Of a DNA stretch of 64,000 nucleotides, positions 55,411 to 63,406 are shown piece by piece. The DNA is taken from positions 1 to 64,000 of the forward strand of contig JAPFDT010000054.1 in assembly GCA_026169815.1 (NCBI GenBank), given 5' to 3'. The notes below the pieces were generated by a model that was not told the DNA's origin, ran no database searches, and saw only the letters and a program-made list of their open reading frames with translations. This stretch comes from Pseudogracilibacillus sp. Its GTDB lineage: Bacteria > Bacillota > Bacilli > Bacillales > Amphibacillaceae. The translations under genes were made by a program, and so were the position numbers. Within the stretch, counting starts at the first letter, position 1, and every line of letters starts with the position of its first letter.

Positions 55411-55549
55411 TGCTCTCCCAATCAGAGTGTTGCTCTCCCAATCAGATTCTTGCTCTCCCGCTCACAATCTTGCTCTCCCAATCAGATTCTTGCTCTCCCA
55501 ATCAGAATCTTGCTCTCCCGCTCACAATCTTGCTCTCCCGTTACTTAAT
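55410..55549 (+). repeat. Second 20-bp array with TTGCTCTCCC core
   Basis: Seven TTGCTCTCCC cores at exact 20-bp steps (55410, 55430, 55450, 55470, 55490, 55510, 55530). The 10-bp spacers are AATCAGAGTG, AATCAGATTC, GCTCACAATC, AATCAGATTC, AATCAGAATC, GCTCACAATC, then GTTACTTAAT. This gives a 60-bp higher-order pattern (two AATCAG units, one GCTCAC unit). It shares core, period and position after a terminator with the array at 1-136. The remaining gap to 55716 shows nothing recognisable. Confidence 0.97.
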
Positions 55550-55716
55550 TTGCATATTCCTCCAAGTTTCACATCACATGCTCTATTATAAAATTAAGCC
55601 CTATAATAGAACTAACTCACTTTCCATTACATATAACTCAGTTCTTTTTTACATTCTAGTTGTCATAAGGTTATAATTGATATACAACTAAAATTACGTT
55701 AGGCAAGGTGAAATTC

Positions 55717-56373
55717 ATGAAAACTGTTGCAATTGTCGGTAATGGTCCACACAATCATTTACCTGATTTTACCTCGTATCAACATAAAGTGGATATTTGG
55801 ATAAGCGCAGATGGCGGTGCGCTAAATTTAATCAATGAAGGAATCCATATTGATTATGCTGTTGGAGATTTTGATTCTATTAATGAAAAACAATATAACA
55901 AAATTCAACATCATGCTAATCGAGTCGAAACCTATCCCAAAGAAAAAAATGAAACAGATTTAGAAATCGCCTTACAAAAAGCGATAGAATTAAAGCCTAG
56001 TACTATAATTTTATTCGGTATAACAGGCGGAAGATTAGATCATTCTTTAATCAATATTCAATTGCTACAAAAAATACATGACAATAACATTTGTGGTCTC
56101 TTAATCGATCAATGGAATCAAGTAGAACTCACTCATCCTGGGACACACCACATTACTGAAGATAAATTTTATCCATATATATCTTTTATCCCTTTAACAA
56201 ATGAAGTGAAGAACATATCGTTGTCAGGATTTCGTTATCCACTTACTAATCATAACTTAACGTGGGGTTCTACTCGTTGTATCTCTAATGAGTTAACGGA
56301 CTTAACTGGAACATGTACATATGAATCAGGAATTTTACTACTTATAAAAAGTCGAGATATAGAACTAGAATAA
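55717..56373 (+). CDS. thiN: Thiamine pyrophosphokinase
   Basis: 218 residues from the ATG at 55717, just after AAGGTG; an upstream GTG overlaps that site. The catalytic domain has ISADGGALNLINEGI (about 31-45), AVGDFDSI (about 51-58), KNETDLEIAL (about 78-87) and FGITGGRLDHSLINI. The C-terminal thiamine-binding domain has GFRYPLTN and SNELTDLTGTC. It converts thiamine to TPP with ATP. Stand-alone gene, not next to rpe as in B. subtilis. Confidence 0.92.
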   Translation: MKTVAIVGNGPHNHLPDFTSYQHKVDIWISADGGALNLINEGIHIDYAVGDFDSINEKQYNKIQHHANRVETYPKEKNETDLEIALQKAIELKPSTIILFGITGGRLDHSLINIQLLQKIHDNNICGLLIDQWNQVELTHPGTHHITEDKFYPYISFIPLTNEVKNISLSGFRYPLTNHNLTWGSTRCISNELTDLTGTCTYESGILLLIKSRDIELE

Positions 56374-56398
56374 TGTCAGAAAGAAACTGATTAGATGT

Positions 56399-56438
56399 AA
56401 ACCACCTATTTTGATAAAGATGATAAAATAGGTGGTTT
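56399..56438. terminator. Bidirectional intrinsic terminator
   Basis: A perfect 14-bp stem AAACCACCTATTTT / AAAATAGGTGGTTT with a 12-nt loop between thiN and the convergent ABC-F gene. Confidence 0.9.
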
Positions 56439-56459
56439 ATAATATTTTTTCAACTCGAC

Positions 56460-58034
56460 TTATATATTTTGCTTTAATTCTTTCTTCTCTTGTAATAACT
56501 TTTGAAATTCCTGATCCAATTGTTCAGAAGGCTCTATACTTAACCTACTTAATACATCTGATATTTTAGTTTCAATTAATAGTAGTTCTTCTTCGTTTTC
56601 ATTTATTGTTCTATCATTTTGTTGCTCTTCATATTCTGCAAATGTTCCATCAAAAATTGTTATTTCTTGATTATTGATTTCTAATATTTTTGTTGCAAGC
56701 TTCTTAACTAACATACGATCATGTGTGACAAATATAACTGTACCTTGATAATTTTGCATAAGTGTTTCAAATGCTTCTAACGATTGTATATCTAAGAAGT
56801 TTGTCGGTTCGTCTAATACTAACATATTGACGTCACTTAAAAGTAGCTTCGCTAAAGCGACCTTTACTTTCTCACCACCACTTAATACATTTACTTTTTT
56901 ATAAACATCATCATTCCTAAAATGCATTCGTGCCAACACCGTTCTTATTAAAGTTTCATTTTGCTTAGATGTTAATTGTGTATTTTCTAAAATAGATTTT
57001 TCCTCATTTAAAATAGTTAAGTGTTGTGAAAAATAACCGATTTTAACTGCTGGAGATATAACGATCTCCTCTTCTTCTTGAATAATCTTTTTGATTAATG
57101 TTGTTTTTCCAGTCCCGTTTGCTCCGATAATCGCTAATTTATCACCACCACGAATATAGAAATTTACTGGCTTCCAAAGAAAATGAGCATTTATTTTACT
57201 AGATACTTGCTCAGCACGTACGATAACTTGATTTCTTATGATGTCTTCGTTTAATATATCCATTTTAATAGCAGGGATTTCTTTTGGTTTCTTAACTTCT
57301 TCCAATTGTTCTAATCTCGTTTCAAAAGCTGATGCAGTTTTTCTTAACTTTTTTTGTTTGTTGGCATAATATGGTTTGGCACCTTTCTGACGAGCATCTG
57401 TTACACTTAAATTTTTTGGCTTTTTTGTAGCTCGTTGTGCTCTCTCCTCTTTCTTGATTATCGCTTCTTTCAACTGTTGTTTTTCTTTTTCATATTTTTC
57501 AAATGCTGTTTGTTGTTCTTTGACTTCTAGAGCTTTTTGGTTTGCATAATCGTGATAATTTCCTTTATATTCTGTTACAGTTCCATTATCAATTTCCCAA
57601 ATGTCTGTGCAAAGTGTATCTAAAAAAGTCCGATCATGCGACACGACTAGCAATGTACGTTGCGAATCTAATAACTTCCTCTCTAACCATTCTATTCGTT
57701 CCGCATCTAAATGAGTTGTTGGTTCATCCACCATTAGTATTCCAGGACTTTCATTAAAAGCTTCCTGAAGATACATCTGGGTTATTTCGCCTCCACTTTT
57801 CTCTACTTCTGATCTTTTCAATTGCGGAACAAGTTTGATAGATGTCGAAAGGTCAATGTCACTTTTTTCTAGCAATATATTTCCTGCAAGTATGTTTAAC
57901 AGTGTTGTTTTTCCGCTGCCGTTACGACCAATTATTCCGATGCGTTGATGACGATGTATTTTCAATGAATCAATTTTGAATAACAACCTATCCTGTACCT
58001 TATAATTTACCGCAGTAGCTTCAAGTAATAACAT
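56460..58034 (-). CDS. ABC-F ribosome-protection protein (Vga/VmlR-like)
   Basis: 524 residues, two ATPase domains without membrane helices. Domain 1: Walker A GRNGSGKTT (about 36), signature KSGGE, Walker B GILMVDEPTTHLD. Domain 2: Walker A GANGTGKTT (about 305), signature LSGGEKVK, Walker B MLVLDEPTNFLD. A long charged linker (about 170-255, rich in Lys and Glu) is the antibiotic-resistance-domain loop that reaches the ribosome. Length and short domain 1 resemble Vga-type factors. They displace lincosamides, streptogramin A and pleuromutilins. An attenuator leader precedes it, as expected for drug-induced expression. Confidence 0.9.
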   Translation of the reverse strand: MLLLEATAVNYKVQDRLLFKIDSLKIHRHQRIGIIGRNGSGKTTLLNILAGNILLEKSDIDLSTSIKLVPQLKRSEVEKSGGEITQMYLQEAFNESPGILMVDEPTTHLDAERIEWLERKLLDSQRTLLVVSHDRTFLDTLCTDIWEIDNGTVTEYKGNYHDYANQKALEVKEQQTAFEKYEKEKQQLKEAIIKKEERAQRATKKPKNLSVTDARQKGAKPYYANKQKKLRKTASAFETRLEQLEEVKKPKEIPAIKMDILNEDIIRNQVIVRAEQVSSKINAHFLWKPVNFYIRGGDKLAIIGANGTGKTTLIKKIIQEEEEIVISPAVKIGYFSQHLTILNEEKSILENTQLTSKQNETLIRTVLARMHFRNDDVYKKVNVLSGGEKVKVALAKLLLSDVNMLVLDEPTNFLDIQSLEAFETLMQNYQGTVIFVTHDRMLVKKLATKILEINNQEITIFDGTFAEYEEQQNDRTINENEEELLLIETKISDVLSRLSIEPSEQLDQEFQKLLQEKKELKQNI

Positions 58035-58077
58035 ATTTCCATCTCCTTATTCATTATTCAAAGGGGAAATATAAAAA

Positions 58078-58278
58078 GCCCCCTACTCTAGATTCAGAAT
58101 AGGAGGCTCGAAACCGTATAGATGTACCCTAAAAAAACCTACATTTCTTAGGTTCAACTACGTATAACAACCCAATCCTATTCTGAAAATCATCAAACCA
58201 AACATCATAAAAAAGCAGTTATCATCTGCCAAAATAAATGTTTGTGAAGTTTTCTGGAAAATAGGATTAGTTGTTCAT
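58078..58278 (-). promoter_or_regulatory. Attenuator leader of the ABC-F gene with 3-codon upstream ORF
   Basis: On the minus strand, in order: a tiny ORF ATG AAC AAC TAA (58278-58267); segment 1 at 58268-58249; segment 2 at 58191-58171; segment 3 at 58107-58090; segment 4 at 58089-58078, followed by TTTTT. Segments 3 and 4 form a terminator (GCCTCCTATTCT / AGAGTAGGGGGC). Segment 2 is perfectly complementary over 12 nt to segment 3, and also to much of segment 1. A ribosome stalled on the ORF would cover segment 1, free segment 2, and break the terminator. A smaller hairpin with a T-run lies near 58130-58155. The promoter is probably near 58310-58344. Confidence 0.75.
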
Positions 58279-58327
58279 CGTAATTGGGTCACCCTTTCTC
58301 AGTTTATTAATTATAGCTTACTATGTT

Positions 58328-59380
58328 TTATGAAATAATGTCAAGTTGATTTTCTCTTTCAGAACTTGGTAAATATATTGTTGACTTAAACAAGTCCCCA
58401 TCGATATTTATTTCAAATGTTCCATTCTGGTTTTCAATGAGACTTTGTGTAATTGCTAAACCAAGTCCGCTACCATGACTAGACCTTGATTCATCTCCCC
58501 GTTTGAATCTTTCCATTAATTCATCTTCGGTAATGTTTAATTCATATTTAGAAATATTTTTAAAGCTAATTTGTATGTTATCATTCTGATTAATAATATC
58601 AATATATACTCTTGAACCTTCTAATGCATAATTAAAAACATTAGATAAAATATTTTCAATCGAACGCCATAATAGTTTCCCGTCCGCGATGACATATATT
58701 TTCTCTTCAGGATAATTAAATTTAAATGTAAGAGATTTTGCTGAGATTTGTTCACTTACTTCACCAATTCCCTGATTGATGAGAGCAACAACATCAATTT
58801 CGCCAAAATTAACAGGAATATCTCCACTTGAAGCTTTTGCAGCTGCAAATAAATCATCTGTCAACACTTCCAAGCGTTTTGACTTTTGCTCTAGTATGTC
58901 AATATATTCTTGCATTTTCTCTGGATTTGTTTCCGTTTTTAATAAATCGGTATATGTGATTAGAGATGTAAGTGGTGTTCTAATATCATGTGATACGTTA
59001 GTAATCAGCTCTGTTTTCATCCGTTCATTTTTCAATTCATTATGAACCGCCTGTTTAAATCCTTCATTGATTCCATTAATGTTAGTTGCAAGTGTCGCAA
59101 ACTCCCCTTTTCCATCGATATCAATATAGTGATGGAGGTTCCCTTCTTTCATCAATTTGGCACCTTCTTGTACTTTATTAAAATTCTTCACTTGTCTAAG
59201 TGTAATAGGATAGAGGATCCAATTAACTAATCCCTATTTAATACCGGTACCTATTTAAATATCTTCAAGACGAAGAACAATTAGTACAGTACTTTTTAAT
59301 GTTGTCTGTTTTTTTTCATATTCTCCATCTGATTCTTTTATAAGTATTCTATTAAAAATCGCAACAGCTAACGTAAAAGT
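58328..59380 (-). pseudogene. Sensor histidine kinase, 5' part interrupted by stop codons
   Basis: The open part (58328-59191, 287 codons from a GTG without ribosome binding site) has the end of a HAMP domain, HisKA with NVSHDIRTPLTS, and HATPase with ENILSNVFNYA and GSGLGLAIT. Reading further upstream in the same frame gives a membrane-like segment, IGTGI-stop-GLVNWILYPITLRQV, broken by TAG at 59234-59236 and TAA at 59255-59257. Before that lies STVLIVLRLEDI. So a membrane sensor kinase has lost its sensor. No response regulator is next to it. The stretch 59381-59503 shows nothing clear. Confidence 0.75.
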
Positions 59381-59503
59381 TCTTTCTATTCAATTATGCA
59401 ATGGCTTATTTTTCATCCGTAGTGTAAAATTATACTAAATCTACTTCAAGAAATAGCTATATTAGAACAGAATGTAACAAATGACCTTGTTAGGGGGCCT
59501 ATC

Positions 59504-59923
59504 ATGGAAAATCCTAAAATTATCGCATTCACTATTGTATGCCTCATACTTATTATCGGTTTACTTATTTTATTCTCTGGAATCATACGTTATAAAAAAT
59601 CTCTAAAATTCATAAGAACAGAAGGCATTATTTTCATTAAAAAGGGATTCCGTTTGGATCATGGAAAACCAAATGTAAAGTATCGTGTGGGAGACCAGAC
59701 ATACACATATACTTCCCCAATCGGACAAAACGTTGCCATGAAACACGGGAAAAAGGTCCAAGTACTTTATCATCCAAATGACCCTACTGAAGTCATAATT
59801 GATACCTTCATTCAGCGAGGTGGGAGAAGAATTTTAGGTGGCAGTATTTTGATAACATTTTGTATTTTGTCAATTCCTTTTATTCTTCTAACCCTTAAAG
59901 TACATGACTTTATCCCAAACTAA
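59504..59923 (+). CDS. DUF3592 membrane protein
   Basis: 139 residues with GGGGG before the ATG. One helix at about 7-28, a DUF3592-type middle domain (HGKPNVKYRVGDQTYTYTSP; KKVQVLYHPNDPTEVIID), and a second helix at about 113-132. Function unknown. It is monocistronic with a hairpin downstream. Confidence 0.8.
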   Translation: MENPKIIAFTIVCLILIIGLLILFSGIIRYKKSLKFIRTEGIIFIKKGFRLDHGKPNVKYRVGDQTYTYTSPIGQNVAMKHGKKVQVLYHPNDPTEVIIDTFIQRGGRRILGGSILITFCILSIPFILLTLKVHDFIPN

Positions 59924-60081
59924 AACGTAGTGATACAAACTCTCTTTATAATAGATTGATTTATCGCTTCAACTATATTGGACAGATAAACATCCAAATC
60001 ATTAACTGTTCTCACTTTTTCTATCCATTCGATGTGAATGTGTAGTGCAAAAGCAATAGTTAAGAGTGTTGTAAGTACTAA

Positions 60082-60121
60082 AAACCATCTATTGATACGA
60101 TACTTCTACAATAGATGGTTT
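60082..60121 (+). terminator. Hairpin downstream of the DUF3592 gene
   Basis: A perfect 13-bp stem AAACCATCTATTG / CAATAGATGGTTT. The T-run on either side is short, so termination efficiency is uncertain. Confidence 0.55.
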
Positions 60122-60188
60122 GACCTCATTATCTAGTTAAACTATTTCATAATCATACACAATCTATATTCTACAAACCATTGGAAAA

Positions 60189-61241
60189 CTAACGATTGGT
60201 CAACTCATACAACTTCTCATGATGTGTTGAATACATTGCCATTGGCTCTGAAGAATGGTTTAAATATCCATTGGCACTATTTATTGCCATAGGGCCTTCT
60301 GTAAAGCCTGCAACAAATAGATTTAATTTATTTGGATAAGTCACTACATCTCCTGCTGCGAAAATACCAGGGATATTTGTTTCCATTGCATCATTGACAA
60401 GAATTTGTCCCTCACTCATTTCTAATCCCCAATTTTTTATTCCACCAAGTTCACTACTAAACCCGTGATTCACAAGTAATGCATCCACTTCAATATCTCT
60501 TATTTTGCCAGTTTCCAAATTTTCTAATGTTACTTGTGTTAGATAATTTTTCTCGTTTTGTACATCTTTTATAGTATATGGTGTTAACACATCTACCTGT
60601 TCTTTCATTTTTTGAACGCTATTTTCAAATGCTCTAAATTCATCTCTGCGGTGAACGACTGTTATATTTTTTGCAATTGAATGTAACTCATCCGCCCAAT
60701 CTACCGCTGAATCGCCGCCTCCTGATATAAGTACATTTTTGTCTGCAAATTGACCATATTCTTCGACTGTATAATGCAGATTGTGATAGCCATCGTATTC
60801 TACACCGTCCACTTCTAATTTCATTGGCCTAATTAGTCCACTTCCTAGGGTTAGTATAATCGTACGTGTCTCATGAACTTCTCCTGTTTGGCTAATTAAT
60901 CGAAAGTTACCGTTTTCTAATGGTTGTAAATCTGAGATAAATTGACCGCAGACAATTGTTGGATCAAAAGTTTTTGCTTGCTTCACAAGTTCTTTTACAA
61001 GGTTCTGTCCTGTAATTTCCTTAATGCCACCAATATCACTAATTGTTTTATCTGGAAAACCCATAGTAACTTTTCCACCAAGTTCTCTACTCGCCTCAAT
61101 TAACTTTGTTTTCAATCCTCGCATCCCGCTATAAAACGTTGTAAATAAACCAACTGCTCCCCCACCGATTATAGTTACATCATAAACTGCTTCTTGATCT
61201 ATGTATGCTATGTTTATTTTTGATTCCTTATTTTTACTCAC
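60189..61241 (-). CDS. Ferredoxin/flavodoxin-NADP reductase (thioredoxin-reductase-like type)
   Basis: 350 residues. FAD site VTIIGGGAVGLFTTFY (about 22-37), NAD(P)H site ISGGGDSAVDWADEL (about 169), and C-terminal GIFAAGDVVTYPNKLNLFVAG. The CxxC of thioredoxin reductase is absent, which together with the C-terminal extension identifies the YumC-type ferredoxin-NADP reductase. It passes electrons between NADPH and ferredoxin or flavodoxin. A Fur-type box and a Rex-like site lie upstream, and an AraC-type regulator gene precedes it. Confidence 0.88.
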   Translation of the reverse strand: MSKNKESKINIAYIDQEAVYDVTIIGGGAVGLFTTFYSGMRGLKTKLIEASRELGGKVTMGFPDKTISDIGGIKEITGQNLVKELVKQAKTFDPTIVCGQFISDLQPLENGNFRLISQTGEVHETRTIILTLGSGLIRPMKLEVDGVEYDGYHNLHYTVEEYGQFADKNVLISGGGDSAVDWADELHSIAKNITVVHRRDEFRAFENSVQKMKEQVDVLTPYTIKDVQNEKNYLTQVTLENLETGKIRDIEVDALLVNHGFSSELGGIKNWGLEMSEGQILVNDAMETNIPGIFAAGDVVTYPNKLNLFVAGFTEGPMAINSANGYLNHSSEPMAMYSTHHEKLYELTNR

Positions 61242-61289
61242 TATATTCTGCCTCCACTTTATAATTTGATAAAAATAGTATCACTATGT

Positions 61290-61333
61290 GTGAAACTTTT
61301 CACTCTACCATTGATAATAATTCTCATTATCAA
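61290..61333 (-). promoter_or_regulatory. Fur-like box and Rex-like site before the reductase
   Basis: TTGATAATAATTCTCATTATCAA at 61311-61333 (central part TGATAATAATTCTCATTA) is an inverted repeat close to the Fur consensus. GTGAAACTTTTCAC at 61290-61303 matches the Rex core GTGAA-N4-TTCAC. Both lie 50-90 bp before the start codon, so iron and NADH level may both act on the gene. Confidence 0.6.
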
Positions 61334-61383
61334 CTAATGATACCTATAGAGGGAATAAGTTTACCTATAAAAGGAATAGACAT

Positions 61384-61411
61384 TAAAAAAACCTCCGAAC
61401 TAATCAGAGGT
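61384..61411 (-). terminator. Intrinsic terminator of the AraC-type gene
   Basis: Stem ACCTCCGA / TCAGAGGT with a 5-nt loop, followed on the minus strand by a run of seven T. Confidence 0.85.
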
Positions 61412-61431
61412 ACTACAGTTACATAATATAT

Positions 61432-62433
61432 TTAATGTTTATTAATGTGCATTTGCTTTAAGTAATCACTAGGGTTACATCCAAAATGCTTTCTAAAAGC
61501 AACAGTAAAATTACTAAAATTGCTATATCCAATGATTGATGCTGTCTCACTTACATTATATCCTTCTACTTTCATAAGCCAAGCAGCTTTTTCCATCCTT
61601 TCACTTCGGATTAACCCAAAAATAGTGGTCCCATATAATTGTTTAAATCCTTTTTTTAACTGAAATTCATTCAAACCAACTTTTTTAGCCAATTGTTTAA
61701 TAGAGAAAGGATTATCTAAACAATGAAGTATAATAGTTCTTGCCTTTTGCAATTTCTTTATATCGATTGAATCCATAGAACGATGTGAAAGTTCGCTACA
61801 AAATGCTTCCTCTTGAAAAAATAAAGTAATCAATTCCATGACTTTTGCTTCATAATACATCTGCTTCATCGCACCATGATATGTACATTGAAGTATGTCA
61901 AAAACACACTTTTTAATCGATGGAGAAAGTGCGTAAGACATCATTTGGCCTTTTTGATTTTCCAATATTCTTTGTACTCGCACTTTATCATGATGATGTT
62001 CAAAATAACGAAGCAACCTTTTAGGTGACATGCGAATTTCAACCGTATGATTTCTGACATTCGCTTTTATATCTAATTGGGTTTTCGTGTCGTGGGAATA
62101 ATACATATGGCTCTTTGGTTCCACAATTGTAATCTGATGACGATTCATTTCACAAATCGTCTCGCCTGAAAGACAGTAGTTCATTTCAACATAATGACAA
62201 TCATCTTCAACATAAACTGTTAAGTCGTGCAAAAGTTCCATATCAGATATAATAATTTCTAGGCTCTCTTTTATATTCATCCGCCTAATACTGCCTTTTC
62301 CTATCTGATCAGGAATGATAAGATGCTGTTCAGTAGTTATTGGTTGCTTTGAAAATTCATGACTTAACATACTTACAATTTCTTCTACTTCTACATTATG
62401 AGAAACGTCTATATTTCTAATACTTTTGTTCAT
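61432..62433 (-). CDS. AraC family transcriptional regulator
   Basis: 333 residues from the ATG at 62433, 7 nt after GGGGAG. The N-terminal part (about 1-220) has a weakly conserved sensor domain (YVEMNYCLSGETICEM; ITIVEPKSHMYYS). The C-terminal 105 residues carry two helix-turn-helix units (NPFSIKQLAKKVGLNEFQLKKGFKQ and VSETASIIGYSNFSNFTVAFRKHFG), typical of AraC/XylS regulators. The layout resembles regulators of siderophore uptake, and a Fur box is nearby, so iron control is inferred. The target is unknown. Confidence 0.87.
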   Translation of the reverse strand: MNKSIRNIDVSHNVEVEEIVSMLSHEFSKQPITTEQHLIIPDQIGKGSIRRMNIKESLEIIISDMELLHDLTVYVEDDCHYVEMNYCLSGETICEMNRHQITIVEPKSHMYYSHDTKTQLDIKANVRNHTVEIRMSPKRLLRYFEHHHDKVRVQRILENQKGQMMSYALSPSIKKCVFDILQCTYHGAMKQMYYEAKVMELITLFFQEEAFCSELSHRSMDSIDIKKLQKARTIILHCLDNPFSIKQLAKKVGLNEFQLKKGFKQLYGTTIFGLIRSERMEKAAWLMKVEGYNVSETASIIGYSNFSNFTVAFRKHFGCNPSDYLKQMHINKH

Positions 62434-62460
62434 GAACCCACTCCCCACTTCCTTATCATC

Positions 62461-62645
62461 CTATCCTTGATCTTCAATGTCTGCTTTTATCGTTTCTAAA
62501 CTAATGGAACTTGAATCAAACTCAATTTCAACCGTACCTTTTTCTAATTGAATGAATCTTAGCAGATTGTACTCTGTTTAGTTCACCTACACTTCCTTAT
62601 CATTCAATTGACGCAATGTCTACAATACATACCTTGTACGTATTA
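62461..62645 (-). pseudogene. copZ: Decayed copZ-like copper chaperone
   Basis: Three fragments in different frames line up with a CopZ/HMA domain: VQGMYCRHCVN with the metal-binding CxxC (about 62639-62607), GSVGELNRVQSAKIH, then LEKGTVEIEFDSSSI and TIKADIEDQG ending at the stop 62461. Frameshifts and stop codons separate them, so no functional protein is made. A CsoR-like operator survives upstream. Confidence 0.75.
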
Positions 62646-62699
62646 TGTAATTTGTTCTATGTTTGTAACCTTCTACTTTTTACTTTACATACATCATAC

Positions 62700-62719
62700 A
62701 ATACCCCCGTAAAGTATAG
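62700..62719 (-). promoter_or_regulatory. CsoR-like operator
   Basis: On the minus strand CTATACTTTACGGGGGTATT resembles the copper-sensing CsoR site (TAATACCCTACGGGGGTATG in B. subtilis), with the ACGGGGGTAT half intact. It lies about 60 bp before the copZ remnant, as expected for its former promoter. Confidence 0.55.
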
Positions 62720-62845
62720 CAAATATAAAAACTCAACCATTTAAATAATGATAACCAATTAAGATTGATGAATATGGATTCTCATTTTATTAATGTAAAA
62801 TATAGGGGTGGCTGAATCTTATATGAGTGGATGGTTGTCACGGAT

Positions 62846-62871
62846 TCCTTTTCCTAAACGTAGGGATAGGA
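62846..62871 (+). promoter_or_regulatory. Stem sequestering the toxin ribosome binding site
   Basis: TCCTTTTCCTA (62846-62856) pairs with TAGGGATAGGA (62861-62871) around a 4-nt loop, with one mismatch. The second arm contains the GGAG ribosome binding site of the 45-residue ORF. Burying this site is typical for type I toxin mRNAs. Confidence 0.6.
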
Positions 62872-62881
62872 GATGATAATC

Positions 62882-63019
62882 ATGGAGACCTTCTTGGAGT
62901 TTATAAAAGAAGTTTTAAAAGGAGTAGTTCCTGCAATTAGTGCATATCTATTTCAGAAAACCTTTTTAAATAAAGAGAAAACCACCCAGCGCCGTCAGAA
63001 TGAACTATACCCCAGTTAG
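62882..63019 (+). CDS. Candidate type I toxin, 45-residue hydrophobic peptide
   Basis: 45 residues, too short for most gene callers, with GGAG 9 nt before the ATG. The protein METFLEFIKEVLKGVVPAIS continues AYLFQKTFL and then a basic tail KEKTTQRRQNE. One membrane-active helix plus a charged tail is the layout of type I toxins such as Fst, BsrG and TxpA, although it is not clearly homologous to any. The stop lies within a 16-bp inverted repeat. The antisense RNA expected for such a system was not identified. It sits beside a type II toxin-antitoxin pair. Confidence 0.6.
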   Translation: METFLEFIKEVLKGVVPAISAYLFQKTFLNKEKTTQRRQNELYPS

Positions 63020-63056
63020 TGGACTAATAAAAAGTCCCCGACTGGGGTATAGTTCA
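63001..63056. other. Long inverted repeat over the toxin 3' end
   Basis: TGAACTATACCCCAGT (63001-63016) is perfectly complementary to 63041-63056, with an inner GGACT / AGTCC hairpin (63021-63037). It could stabilise the toxin mRNA, end transcripts from both sides, or be part of the antisense RNA. There is no strong T-run after it on either strand. Confidence 0.75.
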
Positions 63057-63089
63057 AAGTGCCTTGAAATAAAAGGTTCTTTATGCTTT

Positions 63090-63404
63090 CTATTCTTCTT
63101 CCCACAGTAATTTGGTATAATCTCTTTTTCCATATAAAATTCGATAAATACTTATATAAATGTCTTCCATTTTGTAAAAAATTATATATTTTCCACTTAT
63201 TAAATAACGATAATCTGTTGTTACCTCAATTCTCGAAGAAAGTTTTCGCCCCATCTGTGGAAAGTCTTTTAGTCTTTGATAGCTGTCAATAATTCCTGCC
63301 ACAACATCTACTGCAGCTTCAGGATTTTCCAATTCTTCAGTAATATACGCTTTTATCTTTAGTAAATCCTGTTTGGCCATAGGGTTTATCCTTAATTCAT
63401 ACAT
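63090..63404 (-). CDS. Type II toxin, RelE/ParE family
   Basis: 104 residues. The fold is that of RelE/ParE toxins: MYELRINPMAKQDLLKIKAYI at the start, then DFPQMGRKLSS, DYRYLISGKYIIFYKM and IYRILYGKRDYTKLL at the end. RelE members cut mRNA on the ribosome; ParE members attack gyrase, and which applies cannot be told here. Its gene starts 2 nt after the antitoxin gene, the usual order. Confidence 0.9.
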   Translation of the reverse strand: MYELRINPMAKQDLLKIKAYITEELENPEAAVDVVAGIIDSYQRLKDFPQMGRKLSSRIEVTTDYRYLISGKYIIFYKMEDIYISIYRILYGKRDYTKLLWEEE

Positions 63405-63406
63405 AA

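Noticed and set aside
55332-55676. Open frame of 114 codons over the second array
   Set aside because: The frame is a by-product of the 20-bp repeat, with repetitive LLSQS and LALPLT, and has no ribosome binding site.
58310-58344. Confident promoter for the ABC-F gene
   Set aside because: TTGACA and TATAAT are present on the minus strand but about 23 bp apart, so the exact boxes are uncertain.
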